Shown here piece after piece: positions 1 through 8,451 of a DNA stretch of 64,000 nt. Position numbers and translations under genes: made by a program. The stretch covers positions 186,001 to 250,000 of the forward strand of contig JBAOKB010000074.1 in assembly GCA_037044905.1 (NCBI GenBank), read 5' to 3'. Position 1 is the first letter of the stretch; every line of letters begins with the position of its first letter. The DNA comes from Hortaea werneckii. Its lineage: Eukaryota > Ascomycota > Dothideomycetes > Mycosphaerellales > Teratosphaeriaceae. The notes under the pieces are model-generated. The model did not search any database. It saw only the letters and a program-made list of their open reading frames with translations, and had not been told where the DNA came from.

Positions 1-1
1 A

Positions 2-1018
2 CATCCCGAACGCGAAGGACGCAAGCTCGTCTATCAGATCGGTACGTCGAACCCGGAGACGGCTGTGCAAGCTGCCCAACTCATTGCGCCAGACGTTGCT
101 GGTATCGACGTCAACGCTGGCTGTCCAAAGCCGTTCAGCACCAGTGGTGGCATGGGCGCTGCTCTACTGAAAACGCCGGAAAGACTCTGCTCGATTCTTG
201 AAGCGTTGGTGAAGCACGTAGGAGAGCCAAACGAGATCGGTATCAGCGTTAAAATTCGCATCCTCGACACTGCGGCGGAAACTGAGGCGCTCGTACGTCA
301 GCTCGTTGCCACGGGCATCACCGGCCTCACTGTCCACTGCAGAACAACACCCATGAGACCCCGGGAGCGCGCCATCCGTGATCAGCTGAAAATGGTTGCA
401 GATGTCTGCAGAGAAGCAGGTGTCGCTTGCCTCATGAACGGTGACGTCTACTCTCGCGACGAGGCACTCGAATTGATATCACAGTATGGCTGCGATGGAG
501 CAATGATTGCCACTGCAGCGGAGACCAATCCATCTGTCTTCAGGCCAGGGTCTGAAGGTGGCACCGCCCCGTGGCAAGAAATGATAAAGGAATATGTCAA
601 AACTGCCATGGAAGTGGAGAACCGTTGGGGTAATACGAAATATCTTCTCGGCCAAATGATACCAGGGAAGCAAGATGCGTACAAGGCCATGACCCACACG
701 AAGAGCTACAGTGAGCTCGTCCGGGCATTAAAGTACGACGATCTTTTGGAGATGGCAAAGGGTGTTGATAAGGCGCTGGAAATCGGCGAGTACGAGAAGC
801 CGAAGATGACCAAATCCGAACGCAAGGCTGCGAACAAGGCTGCAGCGAAGAAAGCAGATGAAGAGAAGAGTACGAGCACGGAGCAGAACGACATGCAAAA
901 GACTGCGGCTGGCATCAAGCGCAATGCCGAAATGGCGGAACTCGACATGCCTCCAGACGTCGCCAGAGAAAGTGGCCCCGCTAGTGTACCAGAGAAGGCT
1001 TCTGCGCTGGCTGTATGA
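2..1018 (+). CDS. DUS2: tRNA-dihydrouridine synthase, DUS2/Smm1 type (5' partial)
   Basis: Reduces uridine to dihydrouridine in the D-loop of tRNAs (position 20 in the Dus2 family) using FMN and NADPH. The frame is open from base 2, so the N-terminus lies outside the window; 338 residues are present. Visible: a TIM-barrel strand KLVYQIGTSNPETA, then the active-site segment NAGCPKPFSTSGGMGAALL with the catalytic Cys, then LTVHCRTTPMRPR and LMNGDVYSRDEALELI, the FMN-phosphate region. The C-terminus is Lys/Ala-rich and basic (KMTKSERKAANKAAAKKAD), a plausible RNA-contacting or disordered tail. No intron and no frame break. Family assignment is firm; Dus2 rather than another Dus subfamily follows from the NAGCPKPFSTSGGMG wording. 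Confidence 0.9.
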   Translation, partial: HPEREGRKLVYQIGTSNPETAVQAAQLIAPDVAGIDVNAGCPKPFSTSGGMGAALLKTPERLCSILEALVKHVGEPNEIGISVKIRILDTAAETEALVRQLVATGITGLTVHCRTTPMRPRERAIRDQLKMVADVCREAGVACLMNGDVYSRDEALELISQYGCDGAMIATAAETNPSVFRPGSEGGTAPWQEMIKEYVKTAMEVENRWGNTKYLLGQMIPGKQDAYKAMTHTKSYSELVRALKYDDLLEMAKGVDKALEIGEYEKPKMTKSERKAANKAAAKKADEEKSTSTEQNDMQKTAAGIKRNAEMAELDMPPDVARESGPASVPEKASALAV

Positions 1019-1550
1019 TTTTACAGTTCGTATCAGCTTTGACAAGACGACCTAGCGGTGTGCGGGTGAGGAGTCGAGCACCACAGCCTGGGACCAAGTG
1101 CTGGACCAGGATGGACCGGACGAGCTCAGGTCAACGTTTTGCAGGATAACATAGACGCCTATAGTGGCCAAACGACATTCATCAAGGAATCGGCGCGCTT
1201 CAATTTGCCAGATAAAAGTTCATTCAGTCTCGACTCCTTGCCAAGCACAATGTGGCTTCAGTATACGTTGCGCGTGGCAGCCTGTTTCATCATGTCCATT
1301 ACTAATCACACTTCGGCTCGGCTACTAGGCCAATGCCGCGACCAAACACCGGCGTCATCGAAGCGACAACCTCAAGAACCCCTCCATCAGTGTCGCGCCC
1401 TGTAGTCTCGATAAACAAGACTTTGTAGGTATTATTGTGTCTGATCACCCAGGATTCCATTATTTTGCTTCGCACTCGCTCAATCGCTCTAGTCGACGAA
1501 ACACTTTGACTTTCTCTTCAGACGACTCGTCTTGCATCCATCCTCACATC
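1019..1550. other. Intergenic region, DUS2 to 2-hydroxyacid dehydrogenase
   Basis: Holds the 3' UTR of DUS2 and the promoter/5' UTR of the next gene, both on the plus strand. The short reading frames here have no recognisable protein features. Nothing else seen. Confidence 0.5.
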
Positions 1551-2639
1551 ATGGGCGGCGGACCGGCCAAAGAGCACATCCTGTGCCTGCTCCCCTACCC
1601 AGAACCGAAAGAAATCGTCCAGTCCCTACGCCAACAATTTCCCAACATCGACATAACCTACCACGAAGTCCGCTTCACCCTCGACGCGGAGCAACAACAG
1701 CAGGATCTCGCGAAGCTGCCCCCAACCATCTGGCACTCCGTCACGATCCTCTACACGCTCTTCAGCCTACCGGCGAAGCTCTCCGACGTGCCCAAACTCC
1801 GACTCGTCCAGCTCGCGAGCGCAGGCAGCAACCAGGTGCAGAGACACCCCATCTACACGGACAGCGACGATCCCGATCTCGACCGCGAGCGGATCCACGG
1901 GCCCCAGATCGCCGAGTGGTGCGTGATGACGGCTTTAGTGCAGAGCCACAAGTATAACGAGCTGCACGACCTGCAGAAGGAACATAAGTGGGGCAAGAAA
2001 TCCACGCAGGACGACTTCCACAACGTCCACGATATGGTGGGCCGTCGGCTCGGCGTGCTGGGGTACGGGAGTATCGGGCGACAGGTCGGCCGCGTGGCGA
2101 AGGCCATGGGGATGGATGTGCTGGCGTACACGGCGACACCGAAGGACACAGCGGAGAAGAAGAAAGACCAGGGGTTTATTGTCCCTGGGACGGGGGATAA
2201 AGACGGGGAAATCCCGTCGGCGTGGTATAGCGGGCTAGACAGGGAGAGCCGGTTGCATTTCCTGCGGCAGGAGATCGACTGGTTGGTTGTGTCGGTGCCG
2301 TTGACGGAGCAGACGCGGCATTTCCTGTCGACGGAGGAGTTCCGGGCGCTGAGCCAGGACGGGAAGAAGCCGGCTTTCGTGACGAATATTGCGCGGGGTC
2401 CCATTATCGATCAGCCGAGGCTGATCGAGGCGTTGAAGGATAAGACGCTGGCGGGCGCTGCGCTCGATGTCACGGATCCGGAGCCGTTGCCGGAGGATAG
2501 TGAGTTGTGGGATTTGCCGAATGTGACGGTGACGCCGCATGTGAGTGGGACGGGTAGCTCGTATATTGAGCGGTCTTTCCAGATCTTGGAGGAGAATATC
2601 CAGAGGTTGGAAAAGGGGGATAGGTTATTAATGTGGTGA
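1551..2639 (+). CDS. D-isomer-specific 2-hydroxyacid dehydrogenase
   Basis: NAD(P)H-dependent interconversion of a 2-keto acid and a D-2-hydroxy acid (glyoxylate/hydroxypyruvate reductase-like); exact substrate not predictable. Start chosen at ATG 1551 (MGGGPAKEHIL); 362 aa as read. Rossmann motif GVLGYGSIGRQVGR near residue 165; catalytic Arg in VTNIARGPIID, Glu in DVTDPEPLPED, His in VTPHVSG. Two anomalies. Around 1867-1892 the text reads DDPDLDRERIHGPQIAEW, but one extra G near 1869 and one missing G near 1891 would give the family-like IPISTASGIHGPQIAEW. At about 2624-2628 a missing base truncates the tail: the next frame reads LINVVRRDRGY and stops at 2657-2659, as in homologues. The true end is therefore probably 2659. 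Tail-to-tail with the next gene, 27 bp apart. Confidence 0.85.
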   Translation: MGGGPAKEHILCLLPYPEPKEIVQSLRQQFPNIDITYHEVRFTLDAEQQQQDLAKLPPTIWHSVTILYTLFSLPAKLSDVPKLRLVQLASAGSNQVQRHPIYTDSDDPDLDRERIHGPQIAEWCVMTALVQSHKYNELHDLQKEHKWGKKSTQDDFHNVHDMVGRRLGVLGYGSIGRQVGRVAKAMGMDVLAYTATPKDTAEKKKDQGFIVPGTGDKDGEIPSAWYSGLDRESRLHFLRQEIDWLVVSVPLTEQTRHFLSTEEFRALSQDGKKPAFVTNIARGPIIDQPRLIEALKDKTLAGAALDVTDPEPLPEDSELWDLPNVTVTPHVSGTGSSYIERSFQILEENIQRLEKGDRLLMW

Positions 2640-2685
2640 GGCGAGACAGAGGGTACTAGATGGCGATTGAGCACATTGAATTTTA

Positions 2686-3722
2686 CTATTGCGGTTCCTC
2701 GTCTTGAAACTTGCTCTGAAGCCCCTTGACATCGATCCCGCACACTTCGGCTTTAGCTACGATGGCTTTGGCTTTGCCTACGACTGGTGCGTCAATCATC
2801 TTCCCATCCAACGTCCATGCCCCTCTACCCTGTGCGTCAGCTTTGCGATCACAGATTACAATCCGCACAGCCCATTCCGTCTCGTCTTTACTCGGGGAGA
2901 AGACTCCTGCACCGTGGGGACCTGGTCAGGGTGAATACACTGCTTCCCATTGAAACCGAACCGTTTCCCATTCTCGCTCTCCTCCTGCAATGCCCGCTTG
3001 CCTTCTTCGCCGCGGAAAGTCGTACTGACCAGATCCAAGGTGGAGGGAAGATCAAAAGCACGTGCCGCGGTGACAATCGCGGACCGCGCGTACATGAACT
3101 CCTGTAGACTCGGCGTCCGCGTTAGGCTGAGATCTAAGGCAAAGTCTTCAGCGGCAAACGTGAGGCCGGAGAGGTAGGGCGACGCTTTGCAGATGGAGGC
3201 GAGATCCATGACGGAGCGCGCGCTTTCCACGAGCGCGACAATCTTAATCGGATTCTTACTCCCCTCTGCATGCCGCTCGGGGAGCTTCTGTCGTAACACA
3301 TCCGTCACGAAATGTAAATCGCTCGCGGCGTCAACCTTAGGCACGACGAGGCAGTCGAGATGCTTGCCCTTGAGGATCTCGGTCAGGTCGTCCAAGGCGA
3401 AGCCGGACCCAACCGAGTTGATCCGCACGGCTTGCTCGCGGATCCCAGGCACGCGGTCCCGATTCAGGATGTTCAGGATGTTCTGGCGGCCTTCGGGTTT
3501 CTTGGTCGGGGTCACGGAGTCCTCTAGATCGTAGGCGATGCTGTCGACGGCTTGCATGCCGCGGGATTTTTCGAGGAAGCGCATTGATGAGCCGGGCACT
3601 GGATACACATGAGAATGAGCATTTGCTTCCAGATAGACGTATAGGACGATCTTGAAGCGATGGAAAGATATGTACTTACCATATAGTTGCGCCCGGCGGA
3701 TCACCTGCGCGGCGGCGCTCAT
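2686..3722 (-). CDS. CitE/HpcH/HpaI-family aldolase/lyase (citrate lyase beta-like)
   Basis: Mg-dependent TIM-barrel C-C lyase acting on a CoA ester or small hydroxyacid (malyl-CoA or citramalyl-CoA lyase-like; substrate unknown). Exon 1 is 3680-3722 (MSAAAQVIRRAQLY), an 81-nt intron (3599-3679, gtaagt...cag) follows, and exon 2 runs from 3598; the join gives YVPGSSMRFL. Motifs: AYDLEDSV, VRINSVGSG, VVPKVDAASDL, VALVESARSVMDL (catalytic Glu), FAAEDFALDL, GKQCIHPDQV. At about 2902-2909 one base is missing: the frame reads VQESSPRVK and stops at 2856, while the neighbouring frame continues VFSPSKDETEWAVRIVICD to GKMIDAPVVGKAKAIVAKAE, exactly the expected C-terminus, ending at 2686. Probably a sequence error; otherwise a fresh pseudogene. 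Confidence 0.8.
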
Positions 3723-4152
3723 GATGGACTCTACAGGAAGATCACGGTCAAATCTGTTTGAGAGGAAGAAGAAAAAAATAAGAGTTCCTACATGCTCTCA
3801 TTGAAGAATGAGTCTACAAAGGCTTCCGGGCATGACACGAGCGAGAGCAATAGCCGGGAATAGGGTGGACATCTCCGCAGGCGGGATGGAGATGGGGAGT
3901 CGGGTGGTCGGGCGGGACTCACAAGCTCCTCAATGGCTGACAAGACTTTTGTCCGCGAAGGGCACTGCTCAGGCCAGAAGTCGAAGTAGACAGCTTGCTA
4001 CGCGTCCTCTGGGGGAAGGGCGTGCACGGCGAGGAAGCAGGAGCTGTGTCGGAAGGCTACCAAATTCCAGGATTGACTGTATAGGACCAGAACAGAACCA
4101 AATCCGATGCGATAAGGACAGAGCAGCAGCGGCATCGGCATCGGCATTGAAA
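3723..4152. other. Divergent promoter region (lyase / TVP23)
   Basis: 430 bp between two head-to-head genes. No specific binding site identified. Confidence 0.5.
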
Positions 4153-4892
4153 ATGGCAGACCTCGACAACCCAACGCCAGGCACGCTCAATTGGCGACTG
4201 AGCGCGCATCCCATCACGCTCGTGACCTTCCTGGCCTTCAGAGCAGGTACGCATACAACGCAACACTCAATGGTGAAGAACAAGACACAATCCTAACCCG
4301 AACTGCGCACAACCAGCCTCCCTCCTCGTCTACCTCCTCGGCGGCATCATCTTCGGCGGCTCCTTCGTGCTCTACTTCATCATCACCGTGCTCCTCCTCG
4401 CCGCCGACTTCTACTACCTCAAGAACATCGCGGGGCGACGTCTCGTAGGCCTCCGATGGTGGAACGAAGTCAACCCGCAGACGGGCGACTCGCACTGGGT
4501 ATTTGAGAGCGCGCCGCAGCCGAACGAGCCGGGCGGGAAGCTCGTGAACGCGACGGACAAGCGGTTCTTCTGGTTGGCGCTGTACGCGCAGCCGGCGCTG
4601 TGGGTGGCGTTGGCCATTGTGGCGCTGGTCCAGCTGAAGTTCATTTGGCTTACGCTGGTTGGTGAGTCTACAGAAGAACACAGGATTGATTTGGATGTTT
4701 GGAATCAAGGGAGGAAAGCTAATATCAGTCACCACAGTCATCGCGCTTGTCCTGACCATCACGAATACCCTCGCCTTCTCCCGATGCGACAAGTTCAGCC
4801 AGGCCAGTGGGCTTATGGGAAGCGGCTTCTACTCGGCATCGCTGGCAAGAAATGTCGGAGGCGCGCTGGTTTCACGGATGTTTAATCGATGA
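4153..4892 (+). CDS. TVP23: Golgi membrane protein TVP23
   Basis: Small tetraspanning late-Golgi membrane protein (FAM18 in animals), implicated in vesicle traffic. Three exons: 4153-4246, 4317-4661, 4738-4892 (197 aa; the yeast protein is about the same length). Joins restore FRAASLLVYLLGG and LTLVVIALVLTITN, both membrane helices split by introns. Features: four hydrophobic segments, the family signature KNIAGRRLVGLRWWNEV after the second helix, DSHWVFES, and a C-terminal LAFSRCDKFSQAS. Introns are 70 and 76 nt with gtacgc and gtgagt donors. No frame break. Shares a divergent promoter with the upstream lyase. Confidence 0.93.
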
Positions 4893-5577
4893 TCGCGCTG
4901 CGGGAAGCCAGGCCTGTTCCCTTTAACTCGTTGTACAACTATCTATCGAAAGAAAACATTCCTCTATGCCAGTTCTCCGTGTGGTAGCCTCATGGCATGC
5001 CCTTTAATTCTTTTCACCCCCTTCAAGACTACTTGAGACACTACTCTGTTCCTGTCATGACGGAGATCCGTTGTGCTACAAAGGCATCAGACATGGCCTC
5101 GCAGCTGGCCGAGGACCATTGGATCAATTCCGAGTCACTGCAGACCGGAATGTCAACAGCCAAACGTACAATGGGTACCTTTATGTGTTGAAGGGGCGGC
5201 ACATCCAGCGGCATGCCTCCACGCCCTAATACCCACTAGACACCGACGCCTGCCAGCGCTGAGGAGAGCAGAACAAAACGTCGTTTGGCTTCTTACCTTC
5301 CCTCTCAAACCCCACCTGCTTCAGCCAGAAGGACCTGAGAGTGATTCAACAATTTTGATTAAATGATATCATACCATCATCGCATGAACCAAAGCATTAC
5401 ATCGTACAAGACATTAGAAAAAACTCCTCCTTGCACCCCTTCCCCTTCCCTTCCTTCCCCTTCCCCTGATAATAAACCCGCTGTAAACCGAAAAGTCCCC
5501 CATTGATGAAGCCATGAAGCGTGTCATCGCCCCCAATTTACCCTTCACGTTTTACGCTTTTTGCCCCCCCCCCTGAC
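4893..5577. other. Convergent intergenic region after TVP23
   Basis: 3' UTRs of two convergent genes. Contains a pyrimidine tract (about 5425-5470, C/T only) and a C9-10 run near 5565-5574. No gene seen. Confidence 0.45.
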
Positions 5578-6781
5578 TTACTTGTGGTGGCTCCCAATAT
5601 GCAACTTCTCCTTCATCTTCTCCGCCAGGCCGTGCTTGTCCTCCGTCCCCGACGAGCCCTGGGACTTGTCCTCGTTGATATGCTGCTGCGGCGGCTTCGC
5701 GTCACCCACATTGCTGCTGGTCTGTAAAACAAAGACAGGAACGTTAGCTCACGGAAAGTACTTCACCACTTAACTCCCGACTACCCGCTCCAAAAAGCTA
5801 AGCAAGAGAGACGAACGGGTCGTCGTGCATGATGGATGGCTGAAAGGAGAGGAAACTTACGTTGTTCTGCGTCTGCTTATCGCCCTGGCCCTCCTCGCTA
5901 CTGACCTGCGTGCTCTCGCGCGGCTTGGGGTTATCCGGGACGATCTTGCTGGAACCCCAGGCTTTGCCGCCGATCTTCTCGCCGCCGGCGAGGGGGATGG
6001 CGTCGCGGTTCTCGCGCTGGCTGTCGTGGTCGTGGCTTGTCTTCTCCTGGGGCTTGGCGGAGGAGGAGCTCTCCTCGCTCTGCGGCTTGTCTTCTTCCTT
6101 CCCGGCGCCGCTGCTGGTGGGAGTAGACTCGGTTCCGGCGGCCTGCTCGTTGTCCTTTCCTCCAGCAGCTGTGGCGGCAGCGGCAGCTACACCTCCTGCT
6201 CCGACCGCACCGGCGCCTGCAGCCGCCGCTCCGCTGCCGCCTGAGATACCCGACCCGGACGTCGGCTGGTGCGGCGCATCCGCATTCTGGCCTACTTCCG
6301 TATCCGGCTGCGTAGGCGCCCGACTCCCACCACTGCCGCCCAGACCGAGATAGGCCAGCGTGGAGCCCAGAAGACCGGACTTCTGCCCCTCATCCTCATG
6401 GCCCACGACGCCCTCCACGGGACTCATCTTGTGCGCGGAGGAGCTCACACCGCCGGCACCGGCGGGGATGCCTCCACTGGGGTCCTCGGCTGAGGGATTC
6501 GTCGAAGGCGGGTGGCCGGTCGTCGTCGAAGCTCCGGTGGTGGAGGAAGTCGTTGACGACGAAGCAGCGCCCGCGCCGATCCCGGCTTTGTTCTTGATGT
6601 GCTCTAAGCCCTCGGCGTGCATGGTGCGCTCGTCCTGTCCGCCGACGCCTTCCTGCGAGCCGGACATGGCGCCGTCGGCTCGGACGTTGGGGTCGAACAT
6701 GTTGCCCGCGAGGGTCGGGTGTGGGCCTCCGGATGAGGGCTGGTAGGGGACACTAGGTCCGTCGGTTTGTTGGTCGGTCAT
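5578..6781 (-). CDS. Low-complexity hydrophilic protein, hypothetical
   Basis: No named domain recognised. Exon 1 is 5861-6781 (307 codons), a 139-nt intron follows (gtaagt...ttacag), and exon 2 is 5578-5721; total 354 aa. The N-terminus reads MTDQQTDGPSVPYQPSSGG and contains a conserved-looking LEHIKNKAGIG. The middle is Gly/Ala/Ser/Thr-rich and Cys-free, with many Lys/Glu/Asp, no signal peptide and no membrane helix. Exon 2 ends GLAEKMKEKLHIGSHHK. A terminal KMKEKLHIG-type helix recurs, as I remember it, in fungal hydrophilin/stress-like proteins. The composition fits an intrinsically disordered, possibly desiccation-related protein, but that is inference. Frame and splice phases are clean. 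Confidence 0.65.
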
Positions 6782-8451
6782 GGTAGGGGGGAGTAGATGT
6801 TTTGTCCTCTCGCTTTCTTCGTTAGATGTTGATACTCGTCCTTTACGCCGATACCGATCTTGGGGTGCAGCTAGATTATGTTGATAGTTGTTCGGACACG
6901 GGTTTGGTACAGATTGAGGGCGAGGTCAAGCGTGTGTAGATAAGTATGCAGTAAGCAGTAAGCAGTAAGCAGTGAATAATACTGGACAAACCTGGTCTAC
7001 ATAGACTATATACGCCCAATGACGACGCTTGGCCCGTGGGAGGGGGGAAACAAAGAAGCCAATAGCCTCTCGATAAGCTTTGACGAGGGCCCCAGTAGGT
7101 CTCGTGCTCTGCCCTGCTATGCAATAGTAACCAGGCACACTTGGGGCGGTATGACGATGGGAGCAAGGGGAGCTTGGAAGACAGGCACATCAGTTGCGCA
7201 TCATCTGGCCTGGAGCTGTCCAAGTGGGGTCGAGACATGACATCACCCGATCCACCTGCAAACATGCACCGAGATCCTACCTGCAAACGGTGGATGGGCC
7301 AAAGATTGAAGCTTATCCACTTCTTAAGCATGGCGCGCGAGGTGGTTGGAAAGGTTGGCACGAAGGCAGACGCCCCACCACCTACAGTACTTACAAATAC
7401 TGTGCGCACGGCATACAGCCAGAATGCATCCAGACCGTCATCCCGCTCTTCTCCATGTGCACTAACCCTCAAACATATTTGGGAATGCAGAAGTTCAGAT
7501 GTGCTTATATTTGAGGTTCGTCTACCTAGGTATCCACTGACCCCAAGCAACCAAAAAGCCTACCATCTCATTCAGCAATAAAAAGGACTCTCAAAAACCA
7601 AACAGTTACATTCCTGGGTATCTGTAAATGTAGACAAGAAGAACAAAATTAAAAAAAAAAAGGCCAAAAAAATCCCCAGCTCATCAAGAGCCACCTTTCC
7701 TTCATCCACAGAGAGCAATCTTCCTGGCTTTTACACCCCGCTTATGCCTTGATTGAGCGGGAGCCCCATCCCCTCCAACGCTTTCCATTTTGTCCCAGCC
7801 TCTTCTATCTCGAGGAGGAAAAAGCAACCAAATATGCTCCCCGCTGCTGCTGAACGCCCAACCAAAGCCAACAAATAAAATAAAACAGATCCCCAATCAC
7901 CTCCCAACCCGTCCCATCCCTTTCTATATATACACAGAGCCCCCCCCCACAACAAATACCGCATGAAAGCCGGAAAAACAAAACGAGGAAAGACTGCCCC
8001 AAGAAAAGCTTTCTTCCTTCTTACACCCCTCCTTTGAAAGGAGATAAGGTCCAAAAAAAGAAAAAGAAAAAAAAAAGCGAGGGGTGCAGCGGCCGTGGGT
8101 CGACATGATCATTCCTCCCAGCACAACAAAAGAAAAGAAAGAAAAGGGTAGTCGATTTCCAGATCGAAGAAACGACCTCACACTCCACCCGATTTGCACC
8201 TGCGCTTTCGTCTCGCCAAACCCGGGAAGGGAAGAGGGGCGCAGAGATTGGTGAGAGGAGTGAGGGTGTCTTGGCGGAAAGAAACCGGGCGGAGGAAAAG
8301 GAAGAAGAAGAAGGCGGAGGCCAACGAAGGAGCCAACGAAGGATGAAGAGAAGAAGAAGAAGAAGGAGGAGAAATCCTCTACGCCTTCTCCTTCTTCCGC
8401 CCCCAAATCGACCGTCCCCGTGCCCGCTGCGTCGGCCGCTCCTTCGGATCC
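6782..8451. other. Long intergenic region
   Basis: 1.67 kb between the promoter of the hydrophilic-protein gene (5' side at 6781) and the 3' end of the Nif1-like gene. AT-rich and purine-rich patches (A-run near 7650, GAA repeats near 8300-8370). Reading frames of up to 224 codons occur but are low complexity or lack coding character. No gene called. Confidence 0.4.
6948..6975. repeat. 7-bp tandem repeat (GCAGTAA, about 4 units)
   Basis: Three perfect GCAGTAA units and a fourth degenerate unit (GCAGTGA), about 170 bp upstream of the start of the hydrophilic-protein gene. Simple tandem repeat with no evident function. Confidence 0.8.

Noticed and set aside
6876..7550. 224-codon minus-strand frame
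   Set aside because: No motif, mixed hydrophobic/polar text without pattern, overlaps a tandem repeat and the promoter of the hydrophilic-protein gene.
8271..8406. Lys/Arg/Glu-rich frame with GAA/AGG repeats
   Set aside because: Low-complexity purine tract 3' of the Nif1-like gene; no conserved protein text.
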